A DNA stretch of 64,000 nucleotides, taken from Candidatus Ozemobacteraceae bacterium (lineage in GTDB: Bacteria > Muiribacteriota > Ozemobacteria > Ozemobacterales > Ozemobacteraceae). Below the pieces are notes generated by a model, which saw only the letters and a list, made by a program, of their open reading frames with translations, was not told the origin of the DNA and did not search any database. Location: positions 50,848-114,847 of the forward strand of contig DAOSOK010000010.1 of the NCBI GenBank assembly GCA_035373905.1, given 5' to 3'. Each line of letters opens with the position of its first letter. Within the stretch, counting starts at the first letter, position 1. Below are positions 1-8,243 of the stretch, piece by piece. The position numbers were made by a program, and so were the translations under genes.

Positions 1-5
1 GGCCA

Positions 6-2228
6 TTACGCTTCGTCCTTCGAACTCGGGGAATCGGAGCGGAACACCTTGGTGACGCCGTTGACCCGCAGCAGAGCCCGTATGAGCGCCTGGAGCTGCT
101 GGGCGTTGGCGACCTCGATCGAAAAGTCGAGCACGCCCGTGCGCTGCTTCGTCGTGCGGGCGTTCGCGGAGTAGATGTTCACGCCCTGGTTCGAGATCAC
201 GCTCGTGACGGCGTTCAGCATGCCCGGCCGGTCGGTCGTCTCGACGCGCATGCGCGTCCGATACGACTGGTCGACCTGTTCGACCTGGACGCCCATATCC
301 CAGCGCACGTCGATCAGACGCCCCTCGGGCTGTTTGTACAGCTCTTTCGCGTTCGGGCAGTCGGTGCGATGAACCGTCACGCCTCGTCCGCGAGTGATGT
401 ATCCCATGATCGGGTCGCCCGGAATCGGATTGCAGCAGCGCGATATCTTGACCTCGGCAGATTCTATTCCGCCTGCTATAATTCGTGGCCCCTTCCGGGC
501 CTTCCGGCGATGCTCTCGGTCCGGCTTGCGCTGAGGCTGCTGCGCGGACGGCACGACGGGCGGCGCCTGCCTGGGCACGAGGTCGGGAAACAGTTTCCCG
601 ATTACCTGCTGGGCGCGGACCTCGCCGGCTCCGATGCCGGCATACAGCTCGTCGAGGTTCGGGAAACCGATGTTCTTGATCTCCTCGACGAAGGCGGGAA
701 GCTTGATCTTCTTTTCTTCTTCCTTCGTGCCACCCATCCGCGAAAGCGTCTCGAGGAACTCCTTCTCGCCGTTGCCGACGAACTCTTCGCGGAACTCCTT
801 CTTGAGCCAGGCCCTGATCTTCTTCTTCGCGTTCGTGCTCTGGACGAACTTGAGCCAGTCGCGGCTCGGGCCTTTCTGGATCTTGCTCGTGATGATCGAG
901 ACGATGTCGCCGTTCTGGAGCGAGTATTCGAGGGGGACGATGTGCCCGTTCACCTTCGCGCCGATGCAGCGGTGTCCGACGTCGGTGTGGATGTGATACC
1001 CGAAATCGACCGGCGTGCTGCCCTTGGGAAGCTCGACTACGTCGCCCTTCGGAGTGAAGACGTAGACGTGATACTGGAACAGCTCGACCTTGACCGTCTC
1101 CATGAACTCGGAGGCGTCCTTGGCGTCCTGATACCAGTCGATGAGGTTTCTGAGCCACGACAGCTTTTCCTTGTAGTCGGGCGTCGCTTCTTTGCCGCTC
1201 GATTCCTTGTAGTCCCAGTGGGCGGCGATACCTTCCTCCGAGATGCGGTGCATCTCTTCGGTGCGGATCTGCACTTCGAGCGGCCTGCCGTCGTAGATGA
1301 CAGTCGTGTGTAGCGACTGATACATGTTCGGCTTGGGAACGGCAATGTAATCCTTGAAACGCCCTGGAATCGGCTTCCAGAACTTGTGAACGATGCCGAG
1401 CGCGCCGTAGCAGTCCTTGACCGATTTGGTCAGGATGCGCACGCCGAGAAAGTCGTAGAGCCCTTCCAGCGTGAGATTGTGCTTCTGCATCTTGCCCCAG
1501 ATCGAGAAAATCTGCTTCGGTCGCCCCGATAGATCGGCGTGGATGTGAACTTCGCGCAGGTGCTTGTCGATCTGGTGCAGCGCTTCCTGGAGCTTGGCGT
1601 CGCCCTCGAGGCCCTGCTTGACGAGAAACTCGGAAATTTCCTTGTATTGGTCTGGCTGAAGAATCTGGAAGGAAAGCTCTTCGAGCTGGCTCTTGATCTT
1701 GTTGATACCGAGACGGTGGGCCAGCGGAGCGTAAATCTCGAGCGTCTCTTTCGCGACGTATTTCTGCTTCACCGGCGGCAGATACTGGAGGGTGCGGAGG
1801 TTGTGAAGCCGGTCGGCGAGCTTGATCAGGATGACGCGCACGTCGTTCGTCATCGCGAACAGCATCTTGCGGAAGTTCACGGCCTGAGCCGCCGTCGCGG
1901 AGCTGAAGAACATCTTGTTCAGCTTGGTGACGCCCTCGACGAGCTGGGCCAGCGTCGGCCCGAACATGGCTTCGAGGTCCTGCAGGGTGGCGGCCGTGTC
2001 CTCGACTACGTCGTGGAGCAAGGCGGCGCAGATCGACGTCGAGTCGAGCCGCAGTTCCTGCGCGACGATCATCGCGACAGCTTCGGGATGAATGAAATAC
2101 GATTCGCCCGAGGCGCGAAACTGGTCTTTATGGCACTCCTGGGCGAACCGGTAAGCCTTTCCGATGCGCTCGAAATCGGCTTCGGGGTTGTAGGCTTTTA
2201 CTGCTGTGACGATTTCGTCGAGGGAAAT
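6..2228 (-). CDS. rel: Bifunctional (p)ppGpp synthetase/hydrolase, Rel/SpoT type
   Basis: Makes and degrades the stringent-response alarmone (p)ppGpp. In order: HD hydrolase domain with HDVVEDT; synthetase domain with RFKDYIAVPKPNMYQSLH, whose RFKD signature is that of bifunctional Rel/SpoT rather than RelA; TGS domain (VYVFTPKGDVVELP); CC/zinc-finger region (SRCCNPIPGD); C-terminal ACT domain (TTDRPGMLNAV). The first ATG, at 2072, falls inside the HD domain and would remove conserved residues such as SGESYFIHP. The frame stays open upstream with no ATG, GTG or TTG near the expected start. An ATT at 2228 follows AAGGTGG by 6 nt and gives about 740 residues, the usual family length, so I place the start there. 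It overlaps the STAS gene by 31 bp, which suggests translational coupling. Function is certain; the ATT start is inference. Confidence 0.93.
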   Translation of the reverse strand: MSLDEIVTAVKAYNPEADFERIGKAYRFAQECHKDQFRASGESYFIHPEAVAMIVAQELRLDSTSICAALLHDVVEDTAATLQDLEAMFGPTLAQLVEGVTKLNKMFFSSATAAQAVNFRKMLFAMTNDVRVILIKLADRLHNLRTLQYLPPVKQKYVAKETLEIYAPLAHRLGINKIKSQLEELSFQILQPDQYKEISEFLVKQGLEGDAKLQEALHQIDKHLREVHIHADLSGRPKQIFSIWGKMQKHNLTLEGLYDFLGVRILTKSVKDCYGALGIVHKFWKPIPGRFKDYIAVPKPNMYQSLHTTVIYDGRPLEVQIRTEEMHRISEEGIAAHWDYKESSGKEATPDYKEKLSWLRNLIDWYQDAKDASEFMETVKVELFQYHVYVFTPKGDVVELPKGSTPVDFGYHIHTDVGHRCIGAKVNGHIVPLEYSLQNGDIVSIITSKIQKGPSRDWLKFVQSTNAKKKIRAWLKKEFREEFVGNGEKEFLETLSRMGGTKEEEKKIKLPAFVEEIKNIGFPNLDELYAGIGAGEVRAQQVIGKLFPDLVPRQAPPVVPSAQQPQRKPDREHRRKARKGPRIIAGGIESAEVKISRCCNPIPGDPIMGYITRGRGVTVHRTDCPNAKELYKQPEGRLIDVRWDMGVQVEQVDQSYRTRMRVETTDRPGMLNAVTSVISNQGVNIYSANARTTKQRTGVLDFSIEVANAQQLQALIRALLRVNGVTKVFRSDSPSSKDEA

Positions 2229-2593
2229 GGCGTACCACCTTCCGCGGCCGTTGCGAAACTCTTCACGGCGTCTTCGAGGGTGTTGTAGACCGCGAAATGG
2301 TGCGTGAACTGGGTGATCAGGAACACGCGCCGCATCTTCGCGCTCAGATTGACAAGGCGAAGGTCGCCCTTGCCCTGCCGCGTCTTCTTCAGGCCGTGGA
2401 CGAGCACGCCCATGCCGGCCGAACTCATGTACTTCAGGCTGGCGAGATCGATGATCAGGCGGCAGCGCCCCTGGTCGCAGAGCTCGTTGAGCTTGTCACG
2501 CAGGATGTCTGAATTCTCGAACGTGATCTCGCCGCGCACGTCGATGATGACGGCACCGTTGTCGCGTTCCTGGCATTCGATGGTAAGACTCAT
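2198..2593 (-). CDS. STAS-domain protein (anti-sigma factor antagonist-like)
   Basis: A single STAS domain of 131 residues, similar to SpoIIAA/RsbV. It has the LIIDLASLKYMSSAGMGVL core, where the serine pair before AGMG is the usual phosphorylation site of anti-sigma antagonists. Such proteins work in partner-switching with an anti-sigma kinase; no kinase or sigma gene lies nearby. A GAGAGG ribosome site precedes the ATG. The 3' end overlaps the proposed start of rel, so the two are probably co-transcribed from the promoter at 2622-2651. STAS assignment is firm; the partner and target are unknown. Confidence 0.85.
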   Translation of the reverse strand: MSLTIECQERDNGAVIIDVRGEITFENSDILRDKLNELCDQGRCRLIIDLASLKYMSSAGMGVLVHGLKKTRQGKGDLRLVNLSAKMRRVFLITQFTHHFAVYNTLEDAVKSFATAAEGGTPFPSTKSSQQ

Positions 2594-2621
2594 GAGAACC
2601 TCTCGGATCCGGGTTTGATGT

Positions 2622-2651
2622 ACAATACCACCGCCTGAAACAGCGTGTCAA
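2622..2651 (-). promoter_or_regulatory. Sigma-70-type promoter of STAS-rel
   Basis: Reading the minus strand: TTGACA (2651-2646), an 18-nt spacer, then TATTGT (2627-2622) preceded by TGG as an extended -10. It lies about 30 nt upstream of the STAS start codon. Confidence 0.7.
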
Positions 2652-2675
2652 CGGTTCCACCGTGAGAGTGAGAAT

Positions 2676-3344
2676 TCACGATGGTTCGACCATTTCGGTG
2701 GGCTTTTCGCGGAGGCTGAGGTGGTAACTGAGCGATTCGAGTTCGATCGCGAGATCGACGTTATGGACCGTCACTTCGCCGGTCGAGATCAGTTTGAACG
2801 GAGCAAAGTTCAGTACGGCCTTCACGCCCGACAGCTGGGCAATCTCGAACACCTCGTGAACCGCCTCTGCCGGGACGGTCAGGATCAGGATCTCGATGCT
2901 GAGCTCCTTGACCGCCTTCGGAATTTCGGAGACATGGCGGATGGTTCCGGCATTCCCTACGTTTTGGCCGATCACCTGCGGGTCTTTGTCGAACAAGGCG
3001 ACGACTTTGAAGTTGCGCCGCTCGAAGCCGCGATACGAGGCCAGGGCCTTTCCCAGGCGGCCTCCCGCGCCAACGATGCCGACCATGCGCTTGCGCTCCA
3101 GGCCGAGAATCTTGATGATGTGGTCACGAAGTTTCCCGACCGAGTAGCCGACACCGCGCTTCCCGAACTCGCCGAAGTAGGCGAGATCTTTTCTGACCTG
3201 GGCGGGATTCAGATCGAGCCGGTCGGCCAGTTCCTGCGATGAAACGACCGGGATGCCGTCGTCATCGAGCCCGTTGAGACACCGGAGGTAAACCGAAAGT
3301 CTCCTGATCGTGGCCTGCGGCGGCTGAATCTGGCTTTTTTCCAC
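2676..3344 (-). CDS. rex: Redox-sensing transcriptional repressor Rex
   Basis: Rex senses the NADH/NAD+ ratio and represses fermentation and respiration genes when NADH is low. The 222-residue protein has the N-terminal winged helix (TIRRLSVYLRCL, then SSQELADRLDLNPAQVRKDL, and the FGEFGKRGVGY wing). A Rossmann domain follows with GAGGRLGKAL, where relatives usually have GxGxLGxAL. The start is GTG (3344), with GGAG about 10 nt upstream. It lies upstream of STAS-rel on the same strand, but that pair has its own promoter. No adjacent NADH-linked target operon is visible. Function is confident by family. Confidence 0.95.
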   Translation of the reverse strand: MEKSQIQPPQATIRRLSVYLRCLNGLDDDGIPVVSSQELADRLDLNPAQVRKDLAYFGEFGKRGVGYSVGKLRDHIIKILGLERKRMVGIVGAGGRLGKALASYRGFERRNFKVVALFDKDPQVIGQNVGNAGTIRHVSEIPKAVKELSIEILILTVPAEAVHEVFEIAQLSGVKAVLNFAPFKLISTGEVTVHNVDLAIELESLSYHLSLREKPTEMVEPS

Positions 3345-3417
3345 GCGGAGTTGCTCCTGGACAAGCGGCGATGCAACTTTCTACCACAACGGGCCCCGCG
3401 AGAGCAACAACGCATTT

Positions 3418-3445
3418 TTGTCCGTCGAACCCGTGGTGTTATACT
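3418..3445 (+). promoter_or_regulatory. Promoter of the Uma2 gene
   Basis: TTGTCC (3418-3423), 16-nt spacer, TATACT (3440-3445) with TGT immediately before it (extended -10). An AGGAGG ribosome site and ATG follow at 3472. Confidence 0.65.
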
Positions 3446-3471
3446 ATTTCACCAATAGCAGGAGGGAACAT

Positions 3472-4095
3472 ATGTCCCCTGAAATCAAGAGAGCCGAAAA
3501 AAAGTTCACCTACGGCGATTATTGCACCTGGCCCGACGACGAACGCTGGGAATTGATCGACGGCGTCGCGTTCGATATGACACCTGCTCCGTCCCGGCAA
3601 CATTCGCTCGTTCAAGGGGCTCTCCAGGACATTCTCCGGCCATTTTTCCGGGGAAAACCTTGCGAGGTGCACAACGCCCCCTTCGACGTACGGCTGCCGA
3701 AAGGCCAGGAGGCCGACGAACTGGTGGACACCGTCGTTCAGCCCGACCTGCTCGTCGTCTGCGACGAGAAGAAACTCGATGACAAAGGATGCCGGGGCGC
3801 ACCCGATCTCGTCATCGAGATTCTATCGCCCTCCACCTCGTCACGAGACCACATCACGAAAAAATATCTCTACGAGAAGCATGGCGTGAAAGAGTTCTGG
3901 ATCGTCTCGCCAGCCGACCGCCGAATCATCGTCTATGTCCTGGAATCAGCCGGGCGCTTCGGGGAAGCGGTCATATATAGCGATATTGATATCATGAAAT
4001 GCAGCCTGTTTCCCGGCCTCGAAGTAGATCTGGGGTATGTTTTCTCATCTATTCCCCGGACCGTTCGGGAGTCTCCAAGAAAATATCTCGCCTGA
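3472..4095 (+). CDS. Uma2 family (DUF820) PD-(D/E)XK nuclease-like protein
   Basis: A 207-residue Uma2 protein. VQPDLLVVCD and PDLVIEILSPST carry the acidic residues of a PD-(D/E)XK nuclease fold, and KYLYEKHGVKEFWIV is the conserved C-terminal helix/strand. I use the ATG at 3472, which follows AGGAGG by 5 nt, rather than the open frame from 3418. The gene stands alone between rex and fmt with its own promoter. Uma2 genes are often found in many scattered copies in uncultured bacteria and cyanobacteria, and their biological role is not settled. No toxin-antitoxin partner is visible. Confidence 0.85.
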   Translation: MSPEIKRAEKKFTYGDYCTWPDDERWELIDGVAFDMTPAPSRQHSLVQGALQDILRPFFRGKPCEVHNAPFDVRLPKGQEADELVDTVVQPDLLVVCDEKKLDDKGCRGAPDLVIEILSPSTSSRDHITKKYLYEKHGVKEFWIVSPADRRIIVYVLESAGRFGEAVIYSDIDIMKCSLFPGLEVDLGYVFSSIPRTVRESPRKYLA

Positions 4096-4135
4096 TATAT
4101 GCTTTTGCCGCCCGTCTTGATGCAAGCGGTGACGT

Positions 4136-5092
4136 CTACTCCAGCGAGGCTGGGAACGTGAAGCCGCGCAGGAAATCCGCGGCCGGCATCATCGATTTCC
4201 CGGGGCGCTGAAGCTTCAGCAACAGCAGAGAGCTGCCCTCGCCGCAGGCCACGCGGACGCCGTGCGCATCGGCCCGGATGACCGTGCCGGGAGCGGCCGT
4301 GACTGACTCGTCCACCGCGGCCGCCCCGACCTTGAGCCGTTCGCCGTTCGCTTCGAACCACGCGCCTGGGCAGGGCGTCATCGCCCGGATGAGATTGAAA
4401 AGCTCTGTCGCTGGTCTGTTCCAGAGAAGATGAGCCGTGTCGCTCGAGATTTTCTGCGTATAGGAGGCGAGCGCGTGATTCTGGGGCTCGGGGCGTATCT
4501 CGCCGCGTGAGAAGCCGAGAAGCGTGCGCACCACGAGTGGGGCTCCCAGCTCGCTCAGACGGTCGTGCAGGCTCGAAAGCGTGTCGGCAGGCGCGATGGG
4601 CGTCGTTTCCGTCGCGAGAATGTCGCCTTCATCCATTTTTTCGTTCATCAGCATCACGGTGTTCCCTGTGACGGAGTCGCCCGCAATCAGCGCTGCATGA
4701 ATGGGGGAGGGGCCACGGTATTTCGGCAGGAGCGAGGCGTGCAGGTTGACCGCCGCCAGCCGGGGGATGTCGAGCACTTCCTGCGGGAGGATGAGCCCGT
4801 AGGCGACAACGACGAGAAAATCGGGCTTCTCTGCACGCAGTTCGGCGACCGCTGACGGATCTTTGCGGAAGGATGCTGGCTGCCAAACGGGGAGCCCGAG
4901 CGCCTCTGCTGCCTGTTTGATGGGAGTCGCCGTCTCCTTGTGCCCTCGGCCCTTGGGCCGGTCGGGCATGCAATACACCGCCGTGACCTGGAACGCGGGT
5001 GATGCAGCAAGGGCCTTGAGGACAGGCACCGCAAAGGCGGGGCAGCCCATGAAGACCACCCGCAGGGGGGAGGACCCGGCTGATTCGGGCAT
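4136..5092 (-). CDS. fmt: Methionyl-tRNA formyltransferase
   Basis: Transfers the formyl group from 10-formyl-tetrahydrofolate to initiator Met-tRNA. The 318-residue protein has the family's usual length. The catalytic formyltransferase domain shows VVFMGCPAFAVPVLKAL at the N terminus, NLHASLLPKYRGPSPI with the catalytic Asn and His, and MDEGDIL with the catalytic Asp. The C-terminal OB-like tRNA-binding domain follows. It is 9 nt downstream of def on the same strand, the common def-fmt pairing, so the two are one transcript. Confidence 0.96.
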   Translation of the reverse strand: MPESAGSSPLRVVFMGCPAFAVPVLKALAASPAFQVTAVYCMPDRPKGRGHKETATPIKQAAEALGLPVWQPASFRKDPSAVAELRAEKPDFLVVVAYGLILPQEVLDIPRLAAVNLHASLLPKYRGPSPIHAALIAGDSVTGNTVMLMNEKMDEGDILATETTPIAPADTLSSLHDRLSELGAPLVVRTLLGFSRGEIRPEPQNHALASYTQKISSDTAHLLWNRPATELFNLIRAMTPCPGAWFEANGERLKVGAAAVDESVTAAPGTVIRADAHGVRVACGEGSSLLLLKLQRPGKSMMPAADFLRGFTFPASLE

Positions 5093-5101
5093 GTTCCGTT
5101 T

Positions 5102-5647
5102 TCAGGCGACGGCTTCGTCGTCGCCGTCGTCGTCCCGTTCGTCGTCTTCGTATTCGATCGTGCCGCCGGCTTCGATGATCGAAAGCTCCTGCCTGATCTG
5201 CAGTCTCCGGGCCTTCGAGATGCGGTCGACAAATACGACGCCGTCGAGATGATCAAGCTCGTGCTGGAAGGCACGGGCCATCAGGCCGTCGGCCTGGATT
5301 TCGAACAGCTTGCCGTCGAGATCGGTCGCACGGCCGACGATCTTCTTCGCCCGCGTGACGTTCTCACGCAGTCCCGGCAGGGAAAGGCACCCTTCCTCGC
5401 AGGTTTCCTTGCCGGACTGGCTGATGATCTCGGGATTGATGAACACCATGGGATTGTCGCCGGTGTCGATCACGAACAGCCGTCTGTTGATGCCTACCTG
5501 CGGGGCTGCGAGACCGACGCCGTTGTTCTTGTACATCGTCTCGAACATATCCTTGGCCAGCGTGCGAAGTTCATCGTCGATGGCCTGAATGGGTTCTGAG
5601 AGCTCGCGCAGCGGCTCTTCACCCAGGTGAAGTATGCGTCTGATCAT
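5102..5647 (-). CDS. def: Peptide deformylase
   Basis: Removes the formyl group from nascent protein N termini using a bound metal. All three signature motifs are present: GVGLAAPQVG, EGCLSLPG with the Cys ligand, and QHELDHLDG with the two His ligands and catalytic Glu. The 181-residue protein ends in a highly acidic tail (about 15 residues, mainly D and E) that typical deformylases lack. A strong GAAGGAG ribosome site precedes the ATG. It is the first gene of def-fmt, transcribed from the extended -10 at 5711-5719. Confidence 0.96.
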   Translation of the reverse strand: MIRRILHLGEEPLRELSEPIQAIDDELRTLAKDMFETMYKNNGVGLAAPQVGINRRLFVIDTGDNPMVFINPEIISQSGKETCEEGCLSLPGLRENVTRAKKIVGRATDLDGKLFEIQADGLMARAFQHELDHLDGVVFVDRISKARRLQIRQELSIIEAGGTIEYEDDERDDDGDDEAVA

Positions 5648-5710
5648 GGAATGTCTCCTTCGGCGGACAGGGTTCCAATCGCTTGGAACGAAATGCGTGA
5701 ATTTCCCGAC

Positions 5711-5719
5711 AGTATATCA
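5711..5719 (-). promoter_or_regulatory. Extended -10 element of def-fmt
   Basis: Minus-strand TGATATACT (TGn plus TATACT) about 65 nt upstream of the def start. No convincing -35 hexamer is at the expected distance. Confidence 0.5.
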
Positions 5720-5804
5720 GAATCCTTCCCGCATTCCTACCACTGAAATGCTGCCGCAAGCGCCTCTTGGGTTTGTTCCGCAGGCGCGCGCTGCCGTACG
5801 CGCG

Positions 5805-8228
5805 CTAAAGGACGAAATATGGATCTATATCAACAGATATTTTTACCCCGGAAACGGCAGCCGCCTTCAGCGACGCCCGCAGGGCCGTCGCCAGCGCACC
5901 CCGGTCCGGGTTCCGCGCGAGGAGTTGGAAGCGGAACTGGTTGTTGATTCGCTCGATCGGTGCCGGCGCCGGCCCCAGGATGTTCCCGCCCGCGAAGCCG
6001 GGATTCCCGGAGAGGGCATCGGCGAGCTTCTGCGCCGCCTCTTTCGCCTTGTCGGCCTGCTCGCTGGTGAACAGGAGCGAGGCGAGCGCGAGGAACGGCG
6101 GAAACCCTGCCGCGCGCCGGTGTTCCGACTCTTCGGCGAAAAAGCCGTGGTAATCCTCGGTGAGGGCATGCCTGATCGAATGGTGATCGGGAAAATACGT
6201 CTGAAGAACGACGCGCCCCGCAACATCGCCGCGCCCGGCTCTGCCTGCAACCTGTGCCAGCAGCGAAAAATTCCGTTCCGACGAGCGGAAATCCGGAATC
6301 CGCAGCAGGCTGTCCGCGGCGAGAATGCCGACGAGCGTGACGTCGGGAAAGTCGAGGCCCTTGGCGACCATCTGTGTGCCGATCAGGATGTCAACCTCGT
6401 GACGGCCGAACCGTTCGAGAATCTGCTCGAGCGAGCCCCGGGTGCCCGTCGTGTCCGAGTCCATGCGTGCGATGCGGGCGCCGGGAAAATACCGGCGTGC
6501 CTCTGATTCGACGCGCTGCGTGCCGGCCCCGAAATACCGGATCGCCTCGCTGCCGCACGACGGGCAGACGGTCGGCAGGGGCTTGGCCTCGCCGCAGTAA
6601 TGGCATCGCAGGATGCGACTGCCCTCGTGATACACGAGAGACACCTGGCAGCGCGAGCACTCGATGACCTTGCCGCAAGCCCGGCACAGCACGAAACTGC
6701 TGTGCCCGCGGCGGTTGAGATAGAGGATGGCCTGCTTGCCGGCGCCGAGGGTCGATCTGAGGGCGTTCGCGAGCGTTTCCGAGAACATGCTCCGGTTCTT
6801 TTTGGCGACGAGCTCCTGCCGCATGTCGACGAGATCGACCTGCGGCGGCGTGCGGTCGGTGACCCGCCGCGTCATTTCGACGAGACGGTACCGGCCGTCC
6901 CTGGCCCGCTGAAACGCGTCCATCGTCGGAGTGGCCGATCCCATCACGAGCTGTGCGTGCTCGAGTTCGCATCGCTTCGCGGCCGCCTCGCGGGCATGGT
7001 AGCGGGGGGATTCCCCCTGCTTGAATGTGGGTTCCCCCTCCTCGTCGATGATGATCGAGCCGAGGTTCGGAACCGGTGCGAAGACGGCCGACCGGGCGCC
7101 GACGACGACGGGAGCCGCGCCCGAGCGGATCAGTTCCCACTGGTCGAACCGCTCCCCGTCGGACAGTCGGCTGTGCAGGATGGCGACGCGCTCGCCGAAA
7201 CGGTCGCGGAAACGTTTGACCATCTGGGGGGTCAGGGAAATTTCTGGGACGAGCACGATGACGCCGCGTCCCGCTTCCAGGAGCTCGGCCACCCAGCGGA
7301 GATAGACTTCGGTCTTTCCCGAGCAGGTGACGCCGCGAACGAGCACCGGCCGACGGTCTCCGGCTGCCGCCGCCCGGATCTCGGAAAGCACGGCCGTCTG
7401 TTCGGCCGTCAGTTCGGGAAGCGGAGGCGTGGCGGTGCGGTAATACGCGTCGCGCGCCACCTCGCGCCAGAACCGCTCTTCACGGATCGTCAGCATGCCT
7501 TTCTTCACGAGTTGCTGCACGGGCGCGTTGCTGACGTCGGCTTCCCGGCACAGCCTCGGGATGGACAGGGGCGTATTGATGCGGAGGAGCGCCTCGATTA
7601 CCTGGCGCTCCTTCGGCGTCAGGGACTCGAGTTCGATGGCCCGGTCCTGCGGAATCGCAACGAGCCTGACGACGCGAGGTCCTGCCGCTTCCTGCTTCTC
7701 GAAGCCGACGACGACCATCCCTTCCGCCGACCACGTGGCCAGTCGGGCGGAAACCTGGGGAAAGCGCGCCAGCCACGATTTATAGGCGGCCTCGCCCTTG
7801 CCGCGCAGCCAGGCGACCGGGGCGGGAAGGGCTTCCATGGAGCCGGCCAGCGCCGCCGGGCCGGGCCGGGCGATCCGTGTCATCTTCTGTTTCACCCCCG
7901 CCGGAAGCATCGCGTGAAAGGCCTCGCCGGGCGTGCAGAGACAGGACTCCGCCATCCAGAGGGCGAGGCAGACGAGGGCATCGGAGAGAAGAGGGATCGG
8001 ATCGAGGACTTCGGTCACCGGGAGGGTGCGGAAGTCGGGTTTTATATCGGTGACTCTAATAATATACCCAATAATTCTCTGGGACTGGACGGGCGCGACG
8101 ACCCTGCAGCCGACGGCCGGGAATGCGTCTGGCGACGCGTCGAGATGATAGGTGAGAACACCGCCTTCAAACGGGATCGCGACCGGGAAAGAGACTTCGA
8201 TGTAGCGCCGGACGATGCCGGTGTTCAT
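5805..8228 (-). CDS. priA: Primosomal protein N' (PriA helicase)
   Basis: A 3'-5' DNA helicase that restarts stalled replication forks. The 807-residue protein has an N-terminal DNA-binding region (from IEVSFPVAIP), Walker A GVTCSGKTE (about 299-307), and a zinc-binding block of paired CxxC motifs (about 515-560, CRACGK, CSRCQ, CHYCGE, CPSCGS). GAGTQRVE and the C-terminal helicase motifs follow. The usual DEEH helicase motif reads DEEG (about 395-398) followed by EPTFKQ, a substitution in motif II. It is the last gene of the yicC-remA-rpoZ operon, 15 nt after the Dfp-like gene. Confidence 0.95.
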   Translation of the reverse strand: MNTGIVRRYIEVSFPVAIPFEGGVLTYHLDASPDAFPAVGCRVVAPVQSQRIIGYIIRVTDIKPDFRTLPVTEVLDPIPLLSDALVCLALWMAESCLCTPGEAFHAMLPAGVKQKMTRIARPGPAALAGSMEALPAPVAWLRGKGEAAYKSWLARFPQVSARLATWSAEGMVVVGFEKQEAAGPRVVRLVAIPQDRAIELESLTPKERQVIEALLRINTPLSIPRLCREADVSNAPVQQLVKKGMLTIREERFWREVARDAYYRTATPPLPELTAEQTAVLSEIRAAAAGDRRPVLVRGVTCSGKTEVYLRWVAELLEAGRGVIVLVPEISLTPQMVKRFRDRFGERVAILHSRLSDGERFDQWELIRSGAAPVVVGARSAVFAPVPNLGSIIIDEEGEPTFKQGESPRYHAREAAAKRCELEHAQLVMGSATPTMDAFQRARDGRYRLVEMTRRVTDRTPPQVDLVDMRQELVAKKNRSMFSETLANALRSTLGAGKQAILYLNRRGHSSFVLCRACGKVIECSRCQVSLVYHEGSRILRCHYCGEAKPLPTVCPSCGSEAIRYFGAGTQRVESEARRYFPGARIARMDSDTTGTRGSLEQILERFGRHEVDILIGTQMVAKGLDFPDVTLVGILAADSLLRIPDFRSSERNFSLLAQVAGRAGRGDVAGRVVLQTYFPDHHSIRHALTEDYHGFFAEESEHRRAAGFPPFLALASLLFTSEQADKAKEAAQKLADALSGNPGFAGGNILGPAPAPIERINNQFRFQLLARNPDRGALATALRASLKAAAVSGVKISVDIDPYFVL

Positions 8229-8243
8229 GCCGCTGCGGACCGC

